NCBI RefSeq assembly: GCF_037126285.1
Contig: NZ_CP147012.1
Span: 3,370,676-3,434,675 of the forward strand
Direction: 5' to 3'
Length of the DNA stretch: 64,000 bases
Source: Bernardetia sp. MNP-M8
Lineage (GTDB): Bacteria; Bacteroidota; Bacteroidia; Cytophagales; Bernardetiaceae
The position numbers and the translations under genes are program-made. Of the stretch, positions 26,900-37,600 are shown one piece after another; the first letter of the stretch is position 1; each line of letters starts with the position of its first letter. Below the pieces are notes generated by a model that worked only from the letters and a program-made list of their open reading frames with translations, did not search any database and was not told the DNA's origin.

Positions 26900-27742
26900 T
26901 CAGGATAATCTCAGCAAAGGATTTTCCCTCAACTGCCAAAAAAAGTTTGTGTTTGTATATGTTTCAGGGAATGAAAGTAATTCAATTAGAGTTTCTTTAT
27001 TTCTGTCTGAAATAGAAGTCAAAAACTTTTTAATGAGTGTAGTTTGTAATTCTGTTTTTATTTTGAGTCCATTTTTATCCTTTATTTCAATTATTGATTT
27101 GTCATCTGATTTGTAAGTCACAACTACTTTTTCTATGTGTTTATAACTAATAAAACTTTTCTGTTTTTTTTCTGAAAAATAGATAATCAGCTCATTTTCT
27201 CCTACACCTAGCATCGCTTTATCTGTATTAGAAGAATATACCAAATTGATATAATAACGAGCCAAAAGCAATAAAATAGGCGAACTCACAAGTCCAACAA
27301 GTCCTACCGAAACACCAAAATAAAACATAAAGACAACATACATAATCATTGCTAAAAAAAGAATAAAACCAGTACCTTCTCTTTCATTATAGACTATAAT
27401 ATTATTTTTTATAGATTCATATTCACTTGTCCAATATCCATTTTTTGTTTGTTTAATAAACTTTTTGAATGATTTTGCACCTTCTAATGGAATAAAAACG
27501 GTTTCTTGTTTTGCTTTTGCAAGAACAAGACTTTGCCCAAAAGTTGGTTTTTTGATGGTTCTATTTTGATCACAATGTTTTTTGTCTAAATAAAGCCACG
27601 TATCTTTTAAAAAAGCTGATTTGCAGCTTGCACAAAAAACTACTTCATCACCTTCTTCTATCAAATCTCCTGTAATCGGGTCTTGACGGTTTTCTTTTAA
27701 AAAATCGGAATGTAAAACGGCATCTATTTTATGAATGTGCAT
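26900..27742 (-). CDS. Zinc-finger membrane protein with C-terminal PH-like region
   Basis: The N-terminal 55 residues repeat the module seen at 7602-8366: KENRQDPITGDLIEEGDEVV, then FCASCK and KHCDQ. This is a probable zinc site. Two adjacent membrane segments follow (about 130-180: GTGFILFLAMIMYVVFMFYF and LVGLVSSPILLLLARYYI). The C-terminal 95 residues (AMLGVGENELIIYFSEKKQK, ISYKHIEKVVVTY) have the alternating strands of a bacterial PH-like domain. The shared module suggests it senses or recruits something common to both proteins. The function is unknown. Confidence 0.6.
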   Translation of the reverse strand: MHIHKIDAVLHSDFLKENRQDPITGDLIEEGDEVVFCASCKSAFLKDTWLYLDKKHCDQNRTIKKPTFGQSLVLAKAKQETVFIPLEGAKSFKKFIKQTKNGYWTSEYESIKNNIIVYNEREGTGFILFLAMIMYVVFMFYFGVSVGLVGLVSSPILLLLARYYINLVYSSNTDKAMLGVGENELIIYFSEKKQKSFISYKHIEKVVVTYKSDDKSIIEIKDKNGLKIKTELQTTLIKKFLTSISDRNKETLIELLSFPETYTNTNFFWQLRENPLLRLS

Positions 27743-27804
27743 AAATTTATCTTTTATATTTCTTTTTTCATAAAAACTGTTTTTGACTCAATATAGTTTT
27801 ATAG

Positions 27805-27835
27805 TTGTCAAACTCTCTGTTAGTCTTTACCTTTG
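27805..27835 (+). promoter_or_regulatory. Bacteroidota-type promoter of prfB
   Basis: TTG (27805-27807), a 20-base spacer and TACCTTTG (27828-27835) sit about 50 bases before the prfB ATG. Confidence 0.55.
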
Positions 27836-27883
27836 TAAAAATAAAAACAATTTATTCATTTTTTCAGTCGTTTTAATTTATTT

Positions 27884-28961
27884 ATGACTCCAGACCAATT
27901 ACGTGCCTTGCAAAATCGAACAGAAGATTTGCGAGGCTATCTTTGACTACGAAACCAAAAAAGCCGAAATCGAAGAAGAACAAGCCCAAACTTTCAAGTC
28001 CGATTTTTGGAATGACCCAGAAGAAGCCGAAAAGCTGCTAAAAAATATTAAAGCTAAAAAAATATGGACAGATAGATTTGAAAAACTTTATACTCAACTT
28101 GGAGATTTAGAGGTTTTATATGAATTCTATCAAGCCGAAGAAGCTACAGAAACTGAAGTTAATAAGGAAGCTAAAAAAGTAACAAAAACTTTAGAAGACT
28201 TAGAATTTCAGAAAATGTTAAGTGGCGAAGAAGACAAACTAGATGCTATATTGGAAATAAATTCGGGTGCAGGAGGAACAGAAAGCCAAGACTGGTCTGA
28301 AATGCTGCTTAGAATGTACAGAATGTGGGCAGAAAAAAACGATTACAAATACCAACTTCTTGACCTTGTGAATGGAGATGTTGCAGGAATAAAATCAGTT
28401 ACTATTCGTATTAGTGGCGATTTTGCGTATGGCTATCTCAAGTCTGAAAATGGTGTTCACCGTTTGGTGCGTATTTCTCCATTTAATTCAGCTGGAAAAC
28501 GTCAGACTTCTTTTGCTTCTGTTTATGTGTATCCGTTGGTAGATGATTCTATCGAAATTGAAATCAATCCTGCTGATATCGAAAGGCAAACTTTCCGTTC
28601 GGGTGGCGCAGGTGGACAGAATGTAAATAAAGTAGAAACTGCTGTTCGTTTGAAGCACATTCCGACAGGAATTGTAGCCGAATGTCAGCAAGAGCGTTCT
28701 CAGCTTCAAAATGGAGAATTAGCTATGGAAATGCTTAAAGCAAAACTCTATCAAATAGAAATAGAAAAACGTAATGCAGCCAGAGATGAAATAGAAAGTT
28801 CTAAAAAGAAAATTGATTTTGGGTCACAGATTCGCAATTATGTTTTGCATCCTTATAAACTTATTAAAGATGTTCGCACAGGTTATGAAAGAACAGACAT
28901 ACAAGCTGTTTTAGATGGTGATTTGACCGAATATATGAAAGCATTTTTGATGGAGAATTAA
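27884..28961 (+). CDS. prfB: Peptide chain release factor 2, with programmed +1 frameshift
   Basis: RF2 releases the peptide at UGA and UAA codons. The gene starts at ATG 27884 and reads 20 codons to an in-frame TGA at 27944-27946. The context TAT CTT TGA C is the classic RF2 autoregulatory frameshift site, and reading continues in the +1 frame from GAC at 27945. The assembled product is 358 residues, normal length. Visible motifs are the stop-codon recognition SPF ([16 protein letters not shown]) and the catalytic GGQ ([14 protein letters not shown]). The usual upstream Shine-Dalgarno-like stimulator is only weakly represented by GCGAGGC. A terminator follows at 28983. Confidence 0.96.
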
Positions 28962-28982
28962 TATATCTTTCAATTTGATTTC

Positions 28983-29022
28983 AAAAGCCTATTATTTATT
29001 ATGAAAATAATGGGCTTTTTTA
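28983..29022 (+). terminator. Rho-independent terminator of prfB
   Basis: AAGCCTATTATTT pairs with AAATAATGGGCTT (one G-T pair), followed by T residues. Confidence 0.75.
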
Positions 29023-29461
29023 TTGTCTAATTTTAAATAGAGGTTTAAAAATCGCCACAATTTTTGAAATTTTTGCAAATGGCTTATTATGTGGAGTTTA
29101 GATTTGCTTTTTCATTAAAAAAAACGTATTTTGGGTACATATCAAAAGTTACAGGAAAAAATAGGTTTAACATAATTTATTCAATTTTTAACTTGAATTA
29201 TCACTATTTCACTAAACCTAAACTACTGGTTTTACGTTCTTAATTGCGATTACATTAGTTATCAAGTTAAGAGTCAAGAGTTTTCTGAAAAAATAATTTG
29301 AGTTAATGTGAGTTCATAAGGTTTTGTAAACAAACCTCAAAATAAACTTATTTAATTTTTCACTCAAATTTTTACTTAAAACTTACTAAGATAAGAATAA
29401 AGCAACTTTTGATAGCTACACACACAAATAATAAACACTCACTATTAAATTTTTTTCGCTT
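29023..29461. other. Intergenic region without a recognised gene
   Basis: About 440 AT-rich bases with no frame of note on either strand. No RNA gene, riboswitch or strong promoter is recognised. It may hold the long leader of the small gene at 29462 or an unrecognised small RNA. Confidence 0.4.
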
Positions 29462-29659
29462 ATGTTAGAGTATCAAAAAATGATTATTCAGAAAGTTAGT
29501 TTTTCTAAAATACTTTTTGAAAAAGAATTACGCAAAACAATAGCTCTTCTTACTTCAAATGAGGTTTTTGAACTTCGTAACTGGGCTATTTCTCAATTCG
29601 GACAGCTGTATTATGATATTTTACTACGTTGTTTTGCCAGTTCAAGAGTAGTAGCTTAA
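29462..29659 (+). CDS. Small 65-residue protein of unknown function
   Basis: The product is a helix-rich, soluble-looking 65-residue protein with the phrase TSNEVFELRNWAISQFGQLY and a C-terminal ILLRCFASSRVVA. No family is recognised. In favour of a real gene are its isolated position, a codon pattern like its neighbours, and a good terminator at 29791-29827 oriented for it. It could still be a chance frame. Confidence 0.45.
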   Translation: MLEYQKMIIQKVSFSKILFEKELRKTIALLTSNEVFELRNWAISQFGQLYYDILLRCFASSRVVA

Positions 29660-29790
29660 AAAGCTATTTCTATCATTTTAGTCAAATTTTTTAATACATA
29701 TACTTAGCCAAAAACTATTTGCTACATTTTAATCTATAAAACTTGATAAACCAAGTTCATATATAAGTTTAACCGACAAAAATTATTTTT

Positions 29791-29827
29791 ATAACTTTTC
29801 TATATAAAATAGGAAAGTTATTTTTTT
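29791..29827 (+). terminator. Rho-independent terminator downstream of the small gene
   Basis: ATAACTTTTCTAT pairs with ATAGGAAAGTTAT and is followed by seven T residues on the plus strand. The reverse direction has a poorer T run, so it mainly serves a plus-strand transcript. Confidence 0.7.
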
Positions 29828-29831
29828 GTAA

Positions 29832-30779
29832 CTACTTTTTTACAAATTCTATATTTCGTTTTAAGCCTTCAAATTTGGTTCTTTTTATAGCACTACCTAT
29901 AAATAATTCGTCAAAAAGCTCGTTTGTAAGTTCGTGCCAATCTTTTTTTGTCATTTCTTGTAACAATTCAGGGGGCAAAAAATCATTTTCGTTATGAGGA
30001 ATTTGAGCTGATTTTCGCTTATTCCACGGACAGACATCTTGACAAATATCACAACCAAAAATCCAATCTTCAAATTTTCCTTGCATCTCTGATGGAATTT
30101 TGTCTTTTAGTTCTATTGTAAAATATGAAATACATTTACTTCCATCAATTTGATAGGGATTTTCTATTGAAAGTGCATCAGTCGGACAAGCATCTAAACA
30201 GAGGGTACAATTTCCACAGCGATCTTTTGTAGGATTGTCGTATTCTAATTCTATATCTAAAACTAAGGTTGCCAAAAAAAAGAAACTACCCGTTTTGGGA
30301 TGAATAGCGTTTGTATGTTTTCCTTGCCACGTAATTCCACTTTTTTTTGCCCAAACTTTTTCCATAATAGGAGCAGAATCTACAAAAGCACGTCCATTAA
30401 AATCTCCAAATTCATCTTTTAAATGATTGATAAGATGTTTTAATTTCTTTTTAATGACTTTATGATAATCTCTCCCATACGCATATTTTGAAATTTTGTA
30501 ATTATTTTCTTGCTCTAATAACACGGGTGGATAATAGTTGTAAGCAAATGTAAGAACCGATTTTGCATTATCAACCAAAAGACGAGGATCAAGACGAATA
30601 TCAAAGTAATTTTCTATCCATTGCATCTGTCCGTTTTTACCTTGTGTAAGCCATTTTTCCAAATCTTTTGCTTCTTTTTCTAAAAATGTAGCTTTACTGA
30701 TTCCACAATGCAAAAAACCAGCTTCAAAAGCTAAATTTTTAAAATTTTCTGTTTTTTGATGTAATGATATTGGATTCAT
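29832..30779 (-). CDS. queG: Epoxyqueuosine reductase
   Basis: QueG performs the last step of queuosine synthesis in tRNA, reducing epoxyqueuosine with cobalamin and Fe-S clusters. The 315-residue protein has the two-cluster motif [16 protein letters not shown] and [13 protein letters not shown], and upstream family phrases [16 protein letters not shown] and [16 protein letters not shown]. The length is that of the shorter QueG form without the C-terminal HEAT repeats. It is monocistronic. Confidence 0.95.
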   Translation of the reverse strand: MNPISLHQKTENFKNLAFEAGFLHCGISKATFLEKEAKDLEKWLTQGKNGQMQWIENYFDIRLDPRLLVDNAKSVLTFAYNYYPPVLLEQENNYKISKYAYGRDYHKVIKKKLKHLINHLKDEFGDFNGRAFVDSAPIMEKVWAKKSGITWQGKHTNAIHPKTGSFFFLATLVLDIELEYDNPTKDRCGNCTLCLDACPTDALSIENPYQIDGSKCISYFTIELKDKIPSEMQGKFEDWIFGCDICQDVCPWNKRKSAQIPHNENDFLPPELLQEMTKKDWHELTNELFDELFIGSAIKRTKFEGLKRNIEFVKK

Positions 30780-31194
30780 AAAAGGAAGAAAAAAAATAAA
30801 ATAAGAATAATAAAAAAATTAAAAATAGTTATTCCAAAAAAAGCAAAGGTAGAAAAGGTAGCTAGAAACACAAATAAATAATTTGTATTAATTTGAGTAA
30901 AATTTTTTCAAAGCTCCTTTCGATAAAAAACAGATAATTAGATTAATTACATTTAAAACTGTATATTTTCAAGTATTTAGAAGTTTATTTTGAAAAAAAT
31001 ATTCTTTGCAGTGATTCATATTGTATTAATCTTTTGTTAAAGAATACTATTATACGTAAATTTAGACCAAAATAATTTTCAACCATCTAACAAAAGACTT
31101 GTTTTTGAGTCTTTAGGTTTTCTGAAAGGAGAATTTTCTTCTTATTTAGAATGTATCTAATATCAACTCAAAATATGGTTTTAATTAAAAATCA
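30780..31194. other. Intergenic region with possible promoter for the surface-protein pair
   Basis: About 415 AT-rich bases separate queG and the 138-residue gene. TTG at 31034-31036, 20 bases, and TAAATTTA at 31057-31064 are a near match to the Bacteroidota promoter pattern. Nothing else is recognised. Confidence 0.4.
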
Positions 31195-31611
31195 ATGAAA
31201 AGTACCTCCTCTTTCTACAAGATAATTTTTCTTTTTATTATCTTTTTATTACCCCTTAATTCTTTATTAGCACAAAATGCAGATTCAAAAGAATTGCCAA
31301 AGGCGTATATTACAAATGAACTTTATGTTATGCTAGATGGAGATTCTCCTCTAGATGCAAAAGTATTTGAAGCTGATATTTTAAAGTTACATCTAACTAC
31401 AATAGAACAAGCTAATCGTTTTTTTAGTTTTTTTAATGATTCTAGTGTAACTTTTCAAACTAATATTATTACTCAAAAAGTAATTGTTACTCTCATTTCT
31501 GATAGCGAAAAGCAAAATTGGAACTTGGAAAACTGGGGAGAGTATCTCAAAAAGAAAATATATAATCAACGAAAACAACTTGGCTACTTTATAGACTTTA
31601 CCAAAAAATAA
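31195..31611 (+). CDS. Small secreted protein upstream of the giant surface protein
   Basis: The 138-residue product has a clear signal peptide (about 1-26, ending SLLAQ) and a mixed alpha/beta body with no recognised motif. Its stop lies 12 bases before the ATG of the 2757-residue protein, so the two are cotranscribed. It may be a periplasmic partner for folding or delivering that protein, but the sequence shows no direct sign of this. Confidence 0.6.
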   Translation: MKSTSSFYKIIFLFIIFLLPLNSLLAQNADSKELPKAYITNELYVMLDGDSPLDAKVFEADILKLHLTTIEQANRFFSFFNDSSVTFQTNIITQKVIVTLISDSEKQNWNLENWGEYLKKKIYNQRKQLGYFIDFTKK

Positions 31612-31623
31612 CCAGCTAAAACA

Positions 31624-34600
31624 ATGAAAAAGTATTTTTACCTACTTTACGCTGCCTTAATGACAGCATTTTTTTATACTACCTCCTCTTGGAATTCTAT
31701 ATATGCACAAGGGACAGAATGTGGAACAGCAACTCCTTTCTGTAGTAACTCAGGAATAAGCTATCCTGCTGGTCTTACTCCTGGTGCAGGTCCTGGTGGA
31801 GGAACACAAGCTCCTTTGGGTCCAGACTATGATTGTTTGTCAGATACGCCCAGTCCTGCCTGGCTTTATCTACAAATAGGAAGTGTCGGAGCTATTGATT
31901 TGCAAATAGGAAGAACTCCTGCTAGAGATATAGATTTTATAATTTGGGGGCCATTTGCTCCAGGTACTACTCCTGCTCAAGCTTGTGATCAAATATTTGC
32001 ACGTACTGCTTCCATTGCAGATTGCAGTTATGCTGGAACTACAGTTATAGAAACTCCCAGTATTGTTTCTACTGCTGTAGGACAAATATTTATATTGATG
32101 GTTACTAATTATAGTAATCAACCTACTGAGCTTACTATTACTCAAACAGGTGGATCAGGTACAACAGATTGTTCTATTATTTTAGATGACTGTGAAGTAA
32201 ATCTAGGAGAAGATATTAATCTTTGTGAATCAGAACCTCTTCCTACACTTGATGCTGTTCGTCCTTCTCATGATGCAGATACACGCTACGAATGGTTTAT
32301 AGATGGAGTTTCTCAAGGAGCAGCTACTTCTACTTCTACTTTCACAGTACAAGCACTTACTCCTTCACTTACTCCTCATGTATATAAAGTAGTTGTAACA
32401 AGTGTAGCGACTGGTGAAACGGGATGTGATGAAAATGAAGATGAGATAAATGTAACTATTAAACCTGAGCCTATAACTGACTTAACAGTCTTCCCAAATG
32501 ATAGTATACTTTGCTCAAGCGCAGGAGCTTTTGTTAGAATAGTAGGTTCTCAATTAGATATTGATTATCAAATTCTTAGAAATGGAACTCCTTTTGGAGG
32601 ACTAATGACAGGTACAGGAGGCACAATACAACTTCCTCTTACAGGACTTCCTGTAGGAATTTCTACGATTCAAGTTCAGGCAGGTTATATAGATGAGCCT
32701 TTTTGTACTGTTTTGCTAGACGAACAAGCTGAGTTAGAAGTATTAGGTGATATTCAAATTGATTTGGGAGATGATAGAATAATATGTGAAAATACTTCTG
32801 TAGATTTAGATGGAACAGATGCTTCTCACCCAGCTAATGCAACCTACCAGTGGAAACGAAGTACAGATGGAGGAATAACTTATATAGATATTCCATTAGC
32901 TACCAATGTAACTTATACAGCATCTGAGACACTGCCTATTCCACAGACTCCTTTTGAAGTTTTTTATAAATTAGAATTACGTGTTCCTGCAAGTAGTTGT
33001 GTGTATGAAGACGAAATAAAAGTAACCTTTGAACCTTTACCTATTACAAATCTTATTGTAGAAACAGATTCAATTTGTAATACAGGAGAGGGAACAGTGA
33101 CAATAGTAAACCCAGAAGTAGGAACAAGATATACCTATCAACTTTATGAAAATAATGCAGGTATAATAGGCGCACCTATTGGAACAGCAGAGTCTTCATT
33201 AACAGGAAACCCTATTGTTTTTACTACTCCTACCATAAGCACCACTACAATGTATTTTATTGTAGTACAAAATACAGTATCAGAAGGAGAATGTAAAGTA
33301 GTTTTAGATATAGCACCTGAAATCATTGTGCATCCACTTCCAACAGCCGAATTTAGTGGAGGAACAAATCTTTGTCAAGGAGAGGATGTTGAACTTACCA
33401 TAACAATGACAGGAACACAGCCTTTTACGATTGTTTACCAAAGAGATAGCGAACCAGATGTTACAGTTACTGGGATTAATGCAGATACCTATTCTTTTAT
33501 TACAAATGAAGCAGGAGTTTATACTGTAAATCTTGTACAAGATGCTTTTTGTGAGAATTTGGATAATCCAATAACAACAACAGTAAATATAAATCCTAAT
33601 CCTATTTTTACATTAGGAAACGATACTACACTTTGTGATACAGAAGCTCCTTTAGTTTTGGAAGCACACAACACAGCTGATTTTGATAACCCAAGTTATC
33701 AATGGTTCAGAGATGGCTTAGAATTAATAGGACAAACCTCAAGTACACTCACAACTACTGTTAGTTCGGTTGGTTTAGTGCCTACTACGTATGAATATAC
33801 ATTGAAGGTAACTAATAATGAAACCCCAAACACAACAAATTGTGATAGCTCTGATGTTATGCTGGTTACATTTTTTCCAGTTCCAGAAGCAGAAATTAGT
33901 TTTGCAGGTTCTACATTTACCAATACATTACAGTTTTGTGATTCAGAAGGACAGCAAGTATTAAGTGGCATTACACCTGACCATACAAGTTTTCCAAATA
34001 TTACCTATGAATGGATAGATTTAGGAACAGGGATAGTAGTAGGTACAGCTCCAACACTTACAGTTGATAACTTTAGTGCAACTACAAATTATCAACTTAC
34101 AGTATCAAATGGAGAAACCACTTCATGTGCAAGAGTAGCAACAGCCACAGTTCAATTTATAGAAAATCCTATTGCAGAGATTTCTCATAATGGAACAGCC
34201 GTTTCAAGTGGTGGAAGTTTAGACTTCTGTTTTGATGATGGAGCACAGGTTTTAGATGGTGTTCATCCAAGTCATGCAGGTTTGAATATTACTTATGAAT
34301 GGACAGATATTACAAACGGCATTTCACTAGGAAATACTCCTCAAATATCTATTTCTAACCCAACCAATACTTTTGCTTCTATTGATTACCAATTAATAGT
34401 AAATGACGAATCAAATGCAGTCTTTTGTGAAAATACAGCTACTATAACAGTTAATTTTTATCCAAATCCAGAAGCTGAAATTAGTTTTAATGGAAATATT
34501 GAAACAGGAAATACCTTGCAGTTTTGTAATGTGGAAGGAGTTCAAACCCTTAGTGGAGTAACTCCAGACCATGCAGGTTTTGCAAATATTACTTATGAAT

Positions 34601-37600
34601 GGAAAGATGTTGCTACCAATACCGTTGTTGGAACAGCTTCAACCTTAGATGTTTCTAATTTTGGAACAACTACCACGTATGAACTTTTAGTAACAAATGG
34701 CTTAACGCTTTCTTGTGAACGAACAGCACAGATAACAATTCAATTTATAGAAAATCCTATTGCAGAGATTTCTCACAATGGAACAGCCGTTTCAAGTGGT
34801 GGAAGTTTAGATTTTTGTTTTGATGATGGATCGCAGGTTTTAGATGGTGTTCATCCAAGTCATGCAGGTCTAGGCACAGTTACTTATGAATGGACAGATA
34901 TTACAAATGGTATTTCACTAGGAAATACTCCTCAAATATCTATTTCCAACCCAACCAATACTTTTGCTTCTATTGATTATCAATTAATAGTCAAAAATGA
35001 ATCAAATGCAGTCTTTTGTGAAAATACAGCTACCATAACAGTTAATTTTTATCCAAATCCAGAAGCTGAAATTAGTTTTAATGGAAATATTGAGACAGGA
35101 AATACCTTGCAGTTTTGTAATGTAGAAGGAGTTCAAACCCTTAGTGGAGTAACGCCAGACCATGCAGGTTTTGCAGATATTACTTATGAATGGAAAGATG
35201 TAGGAACAGGTGCAATTGTAGGAACAAGTTCAACCTTAGATGTTTCTAATTTTGGAACAACTACCACGTATGAACTTTTAGTAACAAATGGCTTAACACT
35301 TTCTTGTGAACGAACAGCACAGATAACGATTCAATTTATAGAAAATCCTATTGCAGAGATTTCTCACAATGGAACAGCCGTTTCAAGTGGTGGAAGTTTA
35401 GACTTCTGTTTTGATGAGGGAGTGCAGATTTTGAGTGGTGTTCATCCAAGTCATGCAGGTTTGAATATTACTTATGAATGGACAAACCTGACTACAGGAG
35501 CATTTGCAGGAAATACAGCACAAATATCAGTTACTAGTCCAAGCAATACAACTCAATCTGTTGAGTATCAATTAATAGTAAATGATGAGTCAAATACGTT
35601 ATTTTGTGAGAGTACAACTACCATAACTATCAATTTCTTAGCAAATCCTATTGCAGAAATACAGTTTGGAGGAACAACTGCTCCTGATAACTTAGCTTTT
35701 TGTGATTCGGAAGGCGCAAGAACACTAGAAGGTGCTTTGCCTTCTCATGCCGATTTTGGTTCTGTTTCGTATGTATGGACACAAGTAGGTGTTGGTGTGG
35801 TAAGCACTACAAGCACACTTGTTACACCTGCATCAAACTTCTCTAGTTCAGCTACCTATGTCTTAGAAGTTATCAGTAATGATAATCCAAATCTGTGTAG
35901 TAGAACTGATGAAATTACAATAGAGTTTTTCCCTTCTCCAGATACAGAAATTAAATTTGAAGGCAGTGTAGTTACTGATTTAGGTTTTTGTACAAGTGAA
36001 GGAGCACAAACTCTTTTTGCTCCTGCATCTCCTTTCTATACGTATGAATGGTTTGTGAGTAGTGCTTCTGCTCCTACCTTGATTCCTCTGGGAACAGGGC
36101 AAAGTCAAGTTGTAAATAATTTTGCTCTTCAAGGAGGAGATACAAATGAAGCAATTTATACGCTTATTGTTACAGATACGAGGGCAACTTGTCCAGCACA
36201 AAGCTCTGTAAATGTTAGCTTTTATGCTGAACCTGAAGTGGATGAATCTACATTGATTGTTTCTGCTTCTCCAGTTACACATTGTGCAACAGGAACTTCT
36301 ACCATTTCGGTTATTAATGCAGAAAGAGATGTAGAATATCAATTATTTAGAGAAGGGGTAGCTGTAACAGGAGCAATCCAAACTCCAACTGTTGATTTGG
36401 CTACAATTACCTTTACGGGATTACCTGAAAGCACTACACTTACAACAGGAGAAGACAAGTTTATTTACTCTGTACAAGCTACACGAATAGGAGATTTTGG
36501 AAGACGTTGTACACAAATGTTAGCTGATACGGCAACAGTTACTGTCTATCCAGAACCAACAGCTACTGTAAGTGGAACAGCAACTGTTTGTGCTGATAGC
36601 CCTACTGATGTTACTTTTACAATTACAGGAAATTTCCCTGCAACACTTACTTATCAAGTAACTGATACATTTGGTATTGTACGAGTAGAGACTGAAATTA
36701 TAGGAGCAGTAGGAAGTCCAAGTCCTCAAACATTTGTAATAAATACGAATACAAATACTTATCAAGTTCTTTCAATTACAGATAAAAATTGTAGTGGAAC
36801 AGTTACAACAGATGAAGTAGTAATTACAACAGTACATCCTCCAAAAGTAAATTGGGTTGCTTCAACTACAGCTTTTTGTATTGATGAAGCTGCAACTTTT
36901 GAAGTAGTGGGAGGAATTAATCACCAATATTTTATCAATGGTTTGCCTGTTTCTACTTCAAATCCATATATTATTCAACCTAATACACTTGACGCAGGAA
37001 CATATCAAATCTATGCTAAAGGCTTTGCCACTGCAAATGGTTGTTCTTCTAATAGTGATACCGTTACTTTTGTTGTTCATCCTCTTCCTGTTGTTGATTT
37101 GGGAGTAGATAGAATAAAATGTGTTGATGATGTTGTGCCTTTAGTAGCAACTCAAGATGGTTCGTTTATCTATGATTGGAGACGTATAAAGGGTGATGGT
37201 GATATTATTACAGTAGGAAATGGAAATGATTCTCTATATGTTTCTCTTCAAGGAACATATTTTGTGATTGTTACTAATCTTGAGACAGGTTGTAGTGACT
37301 CTAGTAATATTGTTTCTGTTACCAATTATGATACGCTTGATGTAGATTTAGGAGCAGATGTATTTGTTTGTAACCCTTCAAGTTTGCCATATCGTTTGGT
37401 AGGTTCTGATATTTCTCATCAAAATGGAACGACCTATGAATGGTACAAAGAAAATGACCCTACAATTATAGGAACAGATTCTGTATATGATGCAACAGAA
37501 GAAGGTATTTATACAGTAACTGCCATTGATCCAAGAGGATGTGAAGCAAGAGATACAATTCGTGTAAACTTTACAGCCGACCCAGATTTTCAAATTTTAG

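Noticed and set aside
27903-27944. prfB starting at 27903, or prfB as a pseudogene because of the in-frame TGA
   Set aside because: The CTT TGA C context and continuous homology across it show the known RF2 programmed frameshift, with the start at 27884.
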